Shown here piece after piece: positions 7,349 to 15,492 of a stretch of 24,561 nt of DNA. The notes under the pieces were generated by a model. The model did not search any database and was not told the origin of the DNA. It saw nothing but the letters and a program-made list of their open reading frames with translations. The position numbers and the translations under genes were made by a program. Numbering within the stretch: the stretch's first letter is position 1; the number at the start of each line of letters is the position of its first letter. The stretch comes from an uncultured Amaricoccus sp. (lineage in GTDB: Bacteria > Pseudomonadota > Alphaproteobacteria > Rhodobacterales > Rhodobacteraceae): positions 1 to 24,561 of the forward strand of contig NZ_CALAGI010000102.1 of the NCBI RefSeq assembly GCF_937891315.1, read 5' to 3'.

Positions 7349-8158
7349 ATGCGCTTTCTTACTCTCGCCGCCATCGGCGCGCTGACCGCCGCCCAGGCGG
7401 CCCATGCCGAGGCGACGCTCGACCTCGTCGGCCCGATCAGCGAGTACAAGCTCTATATCTCCGAGCAGACCGACGAGCTCCTGACGGACACCGAGCAGTT
7501 CGTCGCCGCGATCAAGGCCGGCGACGTCGAGAAGGCGAAGGAGCTCTTCGCGCCGACCCGCATCCACTACGAGTCGATCGAACCGATCGCCGAGCTCTTC
7601 TCCGATCTCGACGTCTCGATCGACAGCCGCGCCGACGACTACGAGAAGGCCGAGGCCGACCCGGCCTTCCCGGGCTTCCACCGGCTGGAATACGGCCTGT
7701 GGGAGAAGGGCTCGACCGAGGGGCTCGATCCGATCGCGGACAAGCTGCTCGCCGACGTGAAGGACCTCGCCGGCCGGATCGAGAGCCTGACCTTCCCGCC
7801 CGAAGTGGTGGTCGGCGGCGCCGCCGCGCTGATGGAGGAGGTCGCGGCAACCAAGATCTCCGGCGAGGAGGACCGCTACAGCCACACCGACCTCTGGGAC
7901 TTCAAGGGCAATTTCGACGGCTCGCAGAAGATCGTCGAACTGGTTCGCCCGGTGATGAGCCCGGACGATGCCGAGTTTCTCGTGACCGTCGATACCAATT
8001 TCGCCACCATCGACGGCATCCTCGGGAAGTACCGGGACGGCGAGGGCTATGTAACCTACGACCATCTGACCGAGGCCGACCGGGTGCAGCTGGCAAGCGC
8101 GGTCAATACGCTCGCCGAGGACCTCTCGACGCTGCGCGGCAAGCTCGGCCTCGACTGA
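7349..8158 (+). CDS. efeM: EfeM-like periplasmic imelysin (M75) protein
   Basis: The product has 269 residues. A clear Sec signal peptide (MRFLTLAAIGALTAAQAAHA, cleavage after residue 20) precedes a single M75/imelysin domain that starts at once with LDLVGPISEYKLYI. The HxxE motif is H111-R-L-E114 in GFHRLEYGLW, nearly identical to the EfeO site. There is no cupredoxin domain, which is the arrangement called EfeM in some bacteria. The gene lies 25 bases after efeB with CGAGGA ahead of the ATG, so it is the fourth gene of the operon. It probably binds iron in the periplasm, as a paralogue of the EfeO C-terminal domain. Having both forms in one operon is less common than having one; see findings. 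Confidence 0.9.
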   Translation: MRFLTLAAIGALTAAQAAHAEATLDLVGPISEYKLYISEQTDELLTDTEQFVAAIKAGDVEKAKELFAPTRIHYESIEPIAELFSDLDVSIDSRADDYEKAEADPAFPGFHRLEYGLWEKGSTEGLDPIADKLLADVKDLAGRIESLTFPPEVVVGGAAALMEEVAATKISGEEDRYSHTDLWDFKGNFDGSQKIVELVRPVMSPDDAEFLVTVDTNFATIDGILGKYRDGEGYVTYDHLTEADRVQLASAVNTLAEDLSTLRGKLGLD

Positions 8159-8360
8159 GGGCTCGGCCGCCGGCCGGGCGGCGCGGCGGGACGCGGGAAG
8201 GGGAATGCCCCGACCCGCGTCCGACTGGGCGGTGGCGCGCTACCTCCGCCCTTTGGCTGGCGCGACCGGTCGGCGTCTGCTAGGCATGAAACGGCGGTAT
8301 TGCCAGGACGACGCTTCCCGAACGAGGGAGCGGTCGGCGACCAACAGGGGAGCGAATAGC

Positions 8361-9143
8361 ATGGGTTTCGGTGATCTTCTCGGTCAGATGGTGCAGCAGG
8401 GCCTCGGCGGCCAGACCCAGCCCGGGAAACGGCTGGGCCAGGCTCTTCAGGGGCTCGGCGGCGGCGGTGGGGCGCTCGACGGTCTGTTCTCGCAGCTGCA
8501 GGGCGCGCTTGGCGGCTCCGGCGGCGCTGGGGGAGCCCTCGGCGGACTTACCGGCCGGGCGAAGGATTTCCTCGGCCAGGAGCAGGTCGGCGGACTGACC
8601 GGCGGCCAGCTCGGTGGAATCGGCGCCATCGCCGGCGCGCTGCTCGGCGGCGGCGCCGGTGGCGCGGCCAGGGGTGGCGCGATGGCGATCCTCGGGACGC
8701 TGGCGCTGAGCGCGCTCAAGGCCGCGCAGGCGGGGGCGAGCGCGCCCGGCCCGATCGAGGCCGCGCCCGAGGAGGTGAAGGCCCTGGCCAGCCCGGCGAC
8801 CGAAAAGCTGCTCGTCAGCGCGATGATCAGCGCCGCCAAGGCCGATGGCGAGGTCGACCAGACCGAGATGGCGAAGATCGTCGGCAAGCTCAGCGCCGAC
8901 TCGGTGTCGGACGAAGAAAAGCAGTACGTGATGGACCAGTTGCGGACCCCGGTCGATATTCCGGCGCTCGCGGCGCAGGTGACATCGCCGGCGCAGGCGG
9001 CGGCGGTCTATGTCGCCTCGCTGCTCGCCATCACGCCGGACTCGCCGCAGGAGACCACCTATCTCGCCGAGCTTGCGCGCGCGCTCAATCTCGACAACGC
9101 GACCGTGTCGCTGCTGCGCCAGACCGCCGGCACAGCGGCCTGA
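8361..9143 (+). CDS. DUF533 / TerB-like protein with Gly-rich N-terminus
   Basis: The product has 260 residues. The ATG at 8361 is chosen for the AGGGGAG site 10 bases upstream; an in-frame ATG at 8205 would add 52 residues without a site. Residues 1-105 are low-complexity, Gly/Gln/Leu-rich (GLGGGGGALDGLFSQLQGAL, then repeated GG-LGG turns). Residues about 92-119 form a hydrophobic stretch that may associate with membrane. The C-terminal 120 residues form a helical TerB-like domain: KLLVSAMISAAKADGEVDQT with the acidic ADGEVD turn that ends the first helix pair, later YLAELARALNLD. This is the arrangement of the DUF533 (YebE) family, whose function is unknown. A 200-bp gap with no strong promoter precedes it. 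A 9-bp hairpin follows the stop. Confidence 0.8.
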   Translation: MGFGDLLGQMVQQGLGGQTQPGKRLGQALQGLGGGGGALDGLFSQLQGALGGSGGAGGALGGLTGRAKDFLGQEQVGGLTGGQLGGIGAIAGALLGGGAGGAARGGAMAILGTLALSALKAAQAGASAPGPIEAAPEEVKALASPATEKLLVSAMISAAKADGEVDQTEMAKIVGKLSADSVSDEEKQYVMDQLRTPVDIPALAAQVTSPAQAAAVYVASLLAITPDSPQETTYLAELARALNLDNATVSLLRQTAGTAA

Positions 9144-9150
9144 CGCGCGC

Positions 9151-9178
9151 GCCCGCGCGACCCCCGGGCCGCGCGGGC
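9151..9178 (+). terminator. Strong GC hairpin between DUF533 gene and selO
   Basis: GCCCGCGCG (9151-9159) pairs perfectly with CGCGCGGGC (9170-9178) around a 10-nt loop. It begins 7 bases after the DUF533 stop and ends 9 bases before the selO ATG, so it occupies the place where a selO ribosome site would be. No T run follows. Confidence 0.5.
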
Positions 9179-9187
9179 CGTTCCCCG

Positions 9188-10636
9188 ATGGGCGCCTATC
9201 TCCCCGCCCGGATCCATGAGGATCTCGGACCGGAATTCTTCGATCCCGTCCGGCCCGCGACCTTTCCGCGCACCGACCTCCGATATCGCAACGACGGCTG
9301 GGCGGCGCGGATCGGTCTCGACGGCCTGACCGACGCGGACTGGATCGCGCATTTCGGCCGGTTCGAACCGCTGCCGGACAACCTGCCCGAGCCGCTGGCG
9401 TTGCGCTATCACGGGCACCAGTTCCGCTCCTACAACCCCGACCTGGGCGATGGCCGCGGATTTCTCTTCGCCCAGGCGCGCGACGCGGTCGATGGCCGGC
9501 TGCTCGATCTCGGCACCAAGGGTTCGGGCACAACGCCCTGGTCGCGCGCTGGCGACGGCCGGCTGACACTGAAGGGCGGGGTGCGCGAGATCCTCGCCAC
9601 CGAAATGCTCGAGGCTCTCGGCGTCTATACGTCCAAGACCTTCGCCCTGATCGAAACCGGCGAGGCGCTGATCCGGGGCGACGAACCCTCGCCCACGCGC
9701 TCGGCCGTGCTGACCCGGCTCAGCCACGGCCATATCCGCTTCGGCAGCTTCCAGCGGCTGGCCGCCCTCGGTGAACAGGACGAGACGCGCCGCCTGGTCG
9801 AGCATTGCCTCGCCCACTATTGGCCGCAGGCCCCGGCCTCCGATCCCGTCGCCGGCTTCTACGACGTGGTGGTGGGGGCGGTGGCCCGGCTCGGCGCCGA
9901 ATGGTTCGCCGCCGGCTTTGTCCATGGCGTGCTCAATACCGACAATATCAATATAACCGGCGAGAGCTTCGACTACGGGCCCTGGCGCTTTCTCGACCGG
10001 TTCGATCCGGCCTTCACCGCCGCCTATTTCGACCAGACCGGCCTCTATTGCTTCGCACGGCAGCCAGAAGCGCTGCACTGGAACCTCGCACGCCTTGGCG
10101 AGTGCCTGATCCCGATCGCCTCGCGCACGGCGATCGAGCCCGCCTTCGAGACCTTCCCCGAGCGGTTCCAGACCGCGCTTGCCCGCCAGACCTTCGCCCG
10201 CCTCGGCCTCCTGCCGGGCGAACCCGAAGCGGCGCGCGCGTTGACGCACCGCTTCTGGGGCGCGGCCCAGGAGACCGCGCCACCGTTCCAGCGCCTGTTC
10301 TTCGACCTGCTCGGCGCCCGGCCCGAGCGGTTGCGGGCGAGCCCGATCCGCGCGACCTTCGAGACCGCCGCCTGGGCCGAGGTGATCGAGGATCTGCGCG
10401 CCCTGCCGCCCGCCCCGGGCCTCGCCGCCGCGCTCGCCCACCCCTACGCCGCGCGGACCGAGCCCGAGACCATGGTGATCGAGGAGGTCGAAGCGATCTG
10501 GTCGGCGATCGACCGCGCCGACGACTGGTCCCCCCTCGCCGCGAAGATCGCTTCCGTCCGCGAACTCCGGGCCTTCAACCGGACCCTTGGCCTTCTCACC
10601 GGCCCCAACGGCCGCCCGGGCCACGTCCCGCTCTGA
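9188..10636 (+). CDS. selO: Protein adenylyltransferase SelO (YdiU family)
   Basis: The product has 482 residues and belongs to the pseudokinase-fold family that transfers AMP from ATP to Ser/Thr/Tyr of target proteins, linked to redox stress. Visible signatures are RYHGHQF, LGDGRGFLFAQARD, DLGTKGSGTTPWSRAGDGRL, and the active-site segment HGVLNTDN (H246-N253) followed by DYGPWRFLD (D262). D252, N253 and D262 correspond to the family's proton acceptor and Mg/ATP ligands. FARQPEALHWNLARLGECL also fits. Two points are odd. No Shine-Dalgarno site precedes the ATG, whose upstream 10 bases follow a strong hairpin. The C-terminus ends in LTGPNGRPGHVPL and lacks the usual 'NPKYVLRN' segment that I recall for YdiU proteins. 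It ends 3 bases from the convergent MBL gene. Confidence 0.9.
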   Translation: MGAYLPARIHEDLGPEFFDPVRPATFPRTDLRYRNDGWAARIGLDGLTDADWIAHFGRFEPLPDNLPEPLALRYHGHQFRSYNPDLGDGRGFLFAQARDAVDGRLLDLGTKGSGTTPWSRAGDGRLTLKGGVREILATEMLEALGVYTSKTFALIETGEALIRGDEPSPTRSAVLTRLSHGHIRFGSFQRLAALGEQDETRRLVEHCLAHYWPQAPASDPVAGFYDVVVGAVARLGAEWFAAGFVHGVLNTDNINITGESFDYGPWRFLDRFDPAFTAAYFDQTGLYCFARQPEALHWNLARLGECLIPIASRTAIEPAFETFPERFQTALARQTFARLGLLPGEPEAARALTHRFWGAAQETAPPFQRLFFDLLGARPERLRASPIRATFETAAWAEVIEDLRALPPAPGLAAALAHPYAARTEPETMVIEEVEAIWSAIDRADDWSPLAAKIASVRELRAFNRTLGLLTGPNGRPGHVPL

Positions 10637-10639
10637 TCC

Positions 10640-11587
10640 TCAGGCCAGCGCGTAGCGCGCGCCGGCGGAGAGGGCGCCGAGCGGATGGGCGAGGGCGCGG
10701 GCGTCGAGATCGATGAGATGCGCCAGCACATTGCGCGCCGCGGCCGGCGCGAGCCGGGGATCGAGATCGTCATAGACCAGCGCGACGATCTCGGCCGGGG
10801 TCGCGGGACCGGCGGCGAGCGCCGCGAGGATCCGCCGCTCGCGCGCGTTCCGATGCGCGCCGAGCCAGTCGAGCAGGCGCGCGGGATCGGTCACCGGCGC
10901 GCCATGGCCAGGATAATAGACCTGCTCGGTCCGCGCGCGCAGCCGGGCGAGGCTCGCGCGGAACGCGGCGAGATCGCCGTCCGGCGGCGAGATCAGCGTC
11001 GTCGCCCAGCCCATCACCGTGTCGCCGGAGAAGAGCGCGTCCCCCTCGGACCAGGCAAAGCTCAGATGATCCGAAAGGTGCCCCGGCGTATGGACCGCCA
11101 TGAGCGTCCAGTCCGGTCCGGAAATCGCCGCGCCATCGCCGATCCGCTGATCCGGGGCGAAGCCAGCGTCAATGCCCTCCCCGCCGCCGAGCAGCCCCTC
11201 CGCCGCGAGCCGCGCCATCGCCGGCGTCCGCGCCCCCGCCGGGTCGCCATGGGCGAGCAGCGGCGCCCCGACCCGCGCGGCGAAGGCCCGGGCGCCGGCG
11301 CTGTGATCACGGTGCGCGTGGGTAACCAGAACGACCTCGACCCGCTCCGCGGCGACGGCGGCGGCCAGCGCTTCGAGATGGGCCGCGTCGTCCGGACCGG
11401 GATCGATGACCGCCACCCGCCGCTCGCCGAGGATGTAGCTCCGCGTACCGGTGAAGGTCATCGGCCCGCGATTGCCGGCGGTGACCACCCGCAGCCCGGG
11501 CGCCAGCGTCTCGACGGCGCCATGCACCGGCGCGTGGTCGCGCTCGAACGGATCGTCGGCGCCGGGGTCGGCCCCAAGCTTGGCCAT
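10640..11587 (-). CDS. MBL-fold metallo-hydrolase, LACTB2-like
   Basis: The product has 315 residues. The start at 11587 has AAGGA about 11 bases upstream; a longer in-frame start at 11665 would overlap the divergent kinase gene. The metallo-beta-lactamase core is complete: T89-H90-A-H92-R-D94-H95 (VTHAHRDHSAG), HTPGHLSDH, the bridging Asp in LFSGDTVMGW, and YYPGHG. The last 70 residues (AHRNARERRILAALAAGPAT, then AARNVLAHLIDLDARALAHPL) form a winged-helix-like tail typical of the LACTB2/hydroxyacylglutathione hydrolase-like subgroup. It probably hydrolyses a thioester, phosphodiester or nucleic acid substrate in the cytoplasm; which one is not readable. It is divergent from the kinase gene with only 52 bases between starts. 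Confidence 0.88.
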   Translation of the reverse strand: MAKLGADPGADDPFERDHAPVHGAVETLAPGLRVVTAGNRGPMTFTGTRSYILGERRVAVIDPGPDDAAHLEALAAAVAAERVEVVLVTHAHRDHSAGARAFAARVGAPLLAHGDPAGARTPAMARLAAEGLLGGGEGIDAGFAPDQRIGDGAAISGPDWTLMAVHTPGHLSDHLSFAWSEGDALFSGDTVMGWATTLISPPDGDLAAFRASLARLRARTEQVYYPGHGAPVTDPARLLDWLGAHRNARERRILAALAAGPATPAEIVALVYDDLDPRLAPAAARNVLAHLIDLDARALAHPLGALSAGARYALA

Positions 11588-11639
11588 GGGCAACGTTTCC
11601 TTGCACGGCGCGGGAGCGGCGCGTAACCCTCGGCGGGCG

Positions 11640-12974
11640 ATGAAGCCCGGCCCGATCAAATCCATGCTCCCGCGCAGCCTGTTCGGGCGGGCGCTCGCGA
11701 TCCTACTGGTTCCGATCGTCGCTCTGCAACTCGTGGTCGGGCTCGTCTTCTTCCAGCGCCACTATCAGCGGGTCACCGAGCAACTGACCCATGGCGTGGC
11801 GCTGGAGCTGCGCTACGCCATCAGCCGGCTCGACCGGGCGCCGAATGCGACGCGGGCGGCGATCGATCTCGCAGAGACCGCCCGACCGCTCGAACTCATC
11901 CTGCGGCTCGAACCCGGGGTCGAGGTGACGGCGGGCGAGCGGCGGGATTTCACCGACATCTCGGGCCTTGCCATCACCCGGACCCTGCGCCAGGATCTGG
12001 TGGGCCCGGTCAATATCGACCTCGCCGCGGACCAGCGCTCGGCACGAATCGCGGTCCAGACCAGCAAGGGCGCGCTCGTCGCCAGCGTGCCCAGAACCCG
12101 GCTGTCCGTCTCCAATCCGCACCAGCTCCTCGTGCTGATGCTGGCCGCCTCGCTGATCCTGAGCGCCGTCGCGCTCGTCTTCCTGCGCAATCAGGTGAGG
12201 CCGATCCGGCGGCTGGCCGAGGCGGCGGAGGCCTTCGGCAAGGGCCGGTCGGTGCCGTTCCGTCCGGCCGGCGCCGAGGAGGTGCGGCGCGCGGGCATGG
12301 CGTTCCTCTCGATGCGCGCAAGGCTGGAGCGGCAGATCGAGCAGCGCACGCAGATGCTGTCCGGCGTCAGCCACGATCTGCGCACACCGCTGACCCGGAT
12401 GCGGCTGACGCTGGCGCTGATGGACGAGACCGAGGAGGCGCGCGACCTCGCCCAGGACATGGACCAGATGGACCGGATGCTGGGCGAATTCCTCGCCTTC
12501 GCCCGCGGCGACAGTCTGGAGGCGACAGAGCCGACCGATCCCTTCGCGCTCGCCGCCGGCATCGCCGACAATGCCCGCCGCGCCGGTGCCAGCGTCGAGC
12601 TCTCGCAGCGGGATGAGGCACCGGGCGACCGGCTGGTCGAGATGCGGCCGGGCGCGGTCGGCCGCGCCCTGGAAAATCTCGTGGGCAACGCGGCGCGACA
12701 CGGCAAGCGGGTGGAACTATGCGTCCGGCTGCGGCCGAAAGCGCTCGAATTCATCGTCGAGGACGATGGACCGGGCATCGCACCCGAGGACCGCGCCCGG
12801 GCGCTGGCGCCCTTCACCCGGCTCGACGCCGCGCGCAACCAGGACGCGGGCGGCAATGTCGGCCTCGGCCTCTCGATCGCCATGGACGTCGCGCGCAGCC
12901 ACGGCGGCAGCCTGGAGCTCGGCGACAGCCCCGAACTCGGCGGCCTCCGCGCCATCCTGCGCCTGCCGAGGTAA
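11640..12974 (+). CDS. EnvZ-like membrane sensor histidine kinase, no adjacent regulator
   Basis: The product has 444 residues with the ATG at 11640 (weak GGCGGGCG upstream); a start at 11664 is also possible. Order of parts: TM1 (GRALAILLVPIVALQLVVGL, about 17-36), a periplasmic domain of about 125 residues, TM2 (LLVLMLAASLILSAVALVFL, about 161-180), HAMP (RNQVRPIRRLAEAAEAFGKG), and a DHp domain with the phospho-acceptor H245 in SGVSHDLRTPLTRMRLTLAL. The catalytic domain has the N box ENLVGNAARHG (N350), G1 VEDDGPGIAPED and G2 GGNVGLGLSI. The H box and N box match the EnvZ subfamily, which phosphorylates OmpR-type regulators. EnvZ is usually next to ompR; here neither neighbour is a response regulator, so the partner lies elsewhere or has been separated. 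Confidence 0.9.
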   Translation: MKPGPIKSMLPRSLFGRALAILLVPIVALQLVVGLVFFQRHYQRVTEQLTHGVALELRYAISRLDRAPNATRAAIDLAETARPLELILRLEPGVEVTAGERRDFTDISGLAITRTLRQDLVGPVNIDLAADQRSARIAVQTSKGALVASVPRTRLSVSNPHQLLVLMLAASLILSAVALVFLRNQVRPIRRLAEAAEAFGKGRSVPFRPAGAEEVRRAGMAFLSMRARLERQIEQRTQMLSGVSHDLRTPLTRMRLTLALMDETEEARDLAQDMDQMDRMLGEFLAFARGDSLEATEPTDPFALAAGIADNARRAGASVELSQRDEAPGDRLVEMRPGAVGRALENLVGNAARHGKRVELCVRLRPKALEFIVEDDGPGIAPEDRARALAPFTRLDAARNQDAGGNVGLGLSIAMDVARSHGGSLELGDSPELGGLRAILRLPR

Positions 12975-12976
12975 TC

Positions 12977-13016
12977 GGCCGGCGCGCCCCGGCCATGGCA
13001 AGCGATTTCATGCCAT
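12977..13016 (+). terminator. Two small inverted repeats after the kinase gene
   Basis: GGCCGG (12977-12982) pairs with CCGGCC (12989-12994) around 6 nt. ATGGCA (12995-13000) pairs with TGCCAT (13011-13016) around 10 nt. They lie 2-42 bases after the kinase stop. There is no T run, so terminator function is weakly supported. Confidence 0.25.
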
Positions 13017-13068
13017 GCGGCTCCGACTATCCGTCGCCGGATCGGCGTCTTTCATCCAGAGGAATGCC

Positions 13069-13364
13069 ATGCCGACGCGCGGTGACCTCCTGCTGGGCGC
13101 ACTCGCCGCGGCGGCGACGCCGCGGACCGGCCACGATGGAGACGGCGACGTCCATCCGCCCCAGCCCGGCCTCGCGCGGTGGGTCGAGCCGGTGCACATG
13201 ATCGCCATCCCCTGCCTCGGCCTGCCGCTGACCCGCGGCGCCGATCTCGAGGCAATCGCCACCGCCTGCGCCGAGGAAGGGCGGTGGGATTTCTTCCTCA
13301 CCCTCGCCTCTGGCGCGTCAAGGGCGCGACGAGCTCGCCCGTCAACCCGCTCGCGATGTTCTGA
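13069..13364 (+). pseudogene. Small gene of unknown function with apparent frameshift
   Basis: An ATG at 13069 follows a good ribosome site (CAGAGGA, about 6 bases upstream). The frame reads MPTRGDLLLGALAAAATPRT ... ARWVEPVHMIAIPCLGLPL ... AEEGRWDFFLTLA to about 13310. Past that point the same frame becomes Arg/Ser/Pro-rich, does not stop until 13650 and would overlap the convergent dehydrogenase gene by about 200 bases. In another frame, from about 13308, LWRVKGATSSPVNPLAMF ends at a TGA at 13362-13364. All those codons end in G or C, like real genes here. A one-base loss (or two-base gain) near 13306-13312 would join the parts into a protein of about 98 residues. I do not recognise the family. 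It may be a true pseudogene or a sequencing error. Confidence 0.45.
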
Positions 13365-13451
13365 CCGGGCTCCGGCCGCCCCCTTCGTGCCGTCTCCGCC
13401 CGTGGGTCCACTCGCGGCGGAGCCCGCCCGCGGCGGCGCCCGCGCGTCCCC

Positions 13452-14474
13452 TCAGTTCCGCTCCACCGGCTTCGAGCGCATCCGGGCGACCGTCTCGCGC
13501 TCGGCGCGCTTGCAGCGGAGCGGAGGCAGGCCGCGGTCCATCAGATCCATGTCCTCCAGCACCATGTCGCCCATCCGCTTGAAGGCGCTATCGAGCGCCC
13601 CGGCCCGATGCGCCGAGCAGAGAAAGCCCGGCAGGCGGCGGACCGGATGATCGGCGGGCAGCGGCTCTTCCGGAAAGACGTCGCTCGCCGCGACGATATG
13701 CCCGCGCGAGACCGCCAGCATCAGCGCCTCGAAATCCACCACGCCGGCGCGGCTCAGCAGGATGAAGGCCGCGCCGCGCCGCATCCGCGCGAATTCGGCC
13801 ACGCCGAGGAAACCCTCGTTCTCCGCCGTCGCCGAGGCGACGCAGAAGATGAAATCGCTCTCCTCGAGAATCGTGCCGAGGTCCGCCGGCTCCATCCCCG
13901 CCTCGCGCAGCATCGATGGCGGCAGCCACGGGTGATAGGCCCGCGTCCGGGCATCGAAGCCGCGCAGCAATCGCGCCAGCGCCCGGCCGAGATCGCCGAA
14001 GCCGATCAATCCGACCTCTGATCCGCTGATCAGCCGCGCCCCCGCGTTGCCCTCGCCGCCCCATTGCTCGCGGCCGAGCCGGAATCCGAGGTCGGCATCC
14101 ACGATCCCGCGCGCGAGGCAGAGCGCGAAGCCGAGGCCGATCTCGGCCACCGGCTCGGCGAAAGCCCGACCGGTGGTCAGCACGTGCACGCCGCGCTCGA
14201 ACAGGGGTTCGTAGGGCATGTTGGCGAGGAGGTTGCTCTCGACGTTGAGGATCGCCCGGAGACCGGTCATCGCCGCGATCGCCTCGGTGCTCAGCGGCGG
14301 CTGGCCGAGGATATAGCGCACCTGGGCCAGCGTCGCCGGCTCCTGGCTCGCCACCGAATCCTGGTGCATCTCGGCGACGCGATAGGTGGCGCGCAGCCGG
14401 CCCAGCGCCTCGGGCGTGAAGATGAGATCGAGCGTGCGCGGCTGTGGCGCCGAGATGACAAGCGGCTTGGTCAT
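13452..14474 (-). CDS. D-isomer-specific 2-hydroxyacid dehydrogenase
   Basis: The product has 340 residues and is cytoplasmic and NAD(P)-dependent. The start at 14474 has AGAGG about 9 bases upstream; an in-frame start 11 codons earlier lacks one. The fold is visible: an N-terminal substrate-domain half, a Rossmann motif GFGDLGRALARLL after EVGLI, the catalytic-Arg region LLSRAGVVDFEALM, the DVFPEEPLPADHPVR segment with the Glu, and the catalytic histidine H289 in LCSAHRAGALDSAF. It acts on a 2-hydroxy/2-oxo acid pair; the substrate is not predictable from sequence. The usual 'GGH.A' around the His is changed to SAHRAG, and the loop 'N..RG' is SRAG, so it is a divergent member. Its C-terminus (MDRGLPPLRCKRAERETVAR) is basic. 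It is divergent from the PAP2 gene, with 182 bases between starts. Confidence 0.88.
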   Translation of the reverse strand: MTKPLVISAPQPRTLDLIFTPEALGRLRATYRVAEMHQDSVASQEPATLAQVRYILGQPPLSTEAIAAMTGLRAILNVESNLLANMPYEPLFERGVHVLTTGRAFAEPVAEIGLGFALCLARGIVDADLGFRLGREQWGGEGNAGARLISGSEVGLIGFGDLGRALARLLRGFDARTRAYHPWLPPSMLREAGMEPADLGTILEESDFIFCVASATAENEGFLGVAEFARMRRGAAFILLSRAGVVDFEALMLAVSRGHIVAASDVFPEEPLPADHPVRRLPGFLCSAHRAGALDSAFKRMGDMVLEDMDLMDRGLPPLRCKRAERETVARMRSKPVERN

Positions 14475-14656
14475 CGGTCGGACCTCTGTTCTGATGACAC
14501 AGGGCACCAGCTATACACCGAAAGCGCCGGACGGGTCTCGATCCCGCCGCGTCGGCCGATCCGGACCGTGGACCCCTCGGGCCACGGCGCCCGAAAAGGC
14601 GACCACCCCGGCGCCGACGCTTTACCCTCGCCGAAAAACCCGGCAGGCTTCGGCCC

Positions 14657-15487
14657 GTGCCCCATAGCCGTCCCGCCAAGCCGAACGCTCCTGTCCCGAC
14701 CGATCCGCCGCGCTGGTGCGACGACGTGGTGTTCCTGCGCCTGCTCGCGGCGATGCTCGGCGCGGGCTTCCTGCTGTCGGCGGTTTTCGCCGCCTGGCCG
14801 GGTCTCGACATCCGCGCGGCCGCGCTCTTCTATTCGGGGGACGGCTTTCCGCTCGGCGATACCGCCTTCGCCCGCGGCCTGCGCGCCGCGTACCGGGTCA
14901 CGGTCGGGGGCGCGTTCCTGACCGTCGCCTGGCTGCTGCTCAACCGCCTCGCACGCGGCGGGGTCGGCGGGGCGACGCGGGTGCCGGCCCGGGTCTGGCT
15001 CTTCGCGCTCGGTACCTGGATGCTTGGCGCCGGACTGCTGGTCAACGCGCTGCTCAAGGATCACTGGGGCCGGGCGCGACCGAACGAAACCACGCTCTTC
15101 GGCGGCGACGGCGCCTTCAGCGGCCCCTTTGTCATCGCCGGCCAATGCGCGCGCAACTGCTCCTTCGTTTCCGGCGAAGGCGCCGGCGCGGCGGCGCTCG
15201 CCTCGGTCGTCATCGGCCTGTTCTGGCCGGCGCTGCGCGGCCCGCGCGACCGGGCGCTCGCCCTCGCCGGCCTGACCGTCTTCGCGCTCGGCGTCATGTT
15301 CGTCCGCATGGCGCCGGGGCGGCATTTTCTCAGCGACCTGCTGTTTTCCTTCGTGCTGGTCGGGCTCGTCGCCATGGCGCTCTATGCCGCGCTCGGTATC
15401 GGTGCCGCGCGCTCCGGCCTCCGCCCACTCGACTACCGGCGCGACCTCGCCACCAGCTTCACCCTCCCCCGGCGATCCCGGAGATAG
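14657..15487 (+). CDS. PAP2-family membrane phosphatase, LpxE-like
   Basis: The product has 276 residues from a GTG at 14657; the next ATG in frame (14753) would cut into the first membrane helix. About six hydrophobic segments predict an inner-membrane protein with a periplasmic active site. The PAP2 phosphatase signature is complete: K134-x6-R141-P142 (KDHWGRARP), SFVSGEGA, and RMAPGRHFLSD with the catalytic His. The SGEGA form of motif 2, in place of SGH, together with the LDIRAAALFYSGDGFPL N-terminal segment, recalls the lipid A 1-phosphatase (LpxE) and related phosphatidylglycerophosphate phosphatases. Lipid A or another isoprenoid/glycerol phosphate is therefore the likely substrate, but this is family-level inference. 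Five bases after its stop begins a remnant resembling uxuA. Confidence 0.85.
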   Translation: MPHSRPAKPNAPVPTDPPRWCDDVVFLRLLAAMLGAGFLLSAVFAAWPGLDIRAAALFYSGDGFPLGDTAFARGLRAAYRVTVGGAFLTVAWLLLNRLARGGVGGATRVPARVWLFALGTWMLGAGLLVNALLKDHWGRARPNETTLFGGDGAFSGPFVIAGQCARNCSFVSGEGAGAAALASVVIGLFWPALRGPRDRALALAGLTVFALGVMFVRMAPGRHFLSDLLFSFVLVGLVAMALYAALGIGAARSGLRPLDYRRDLATSFTLPRRSRR

Positions 15488-15492
15488 GACCC

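Noticed and set aside
8159..8360. Promoter before the DUF533 gene (TTGGCT near 8253 with TCTGCT 17 bases on)
   Set aside because: The -10 match is too poor to list as a feature; nothing else is visible in this 202-base gap.
14549..14620. 8-bp inverted repeat GCGTCGGC...GCCGACGC upstream of the phosphatase gene
   Set aside because: The arms are 56 bases apart in GC-rich DNA; chance is likely.
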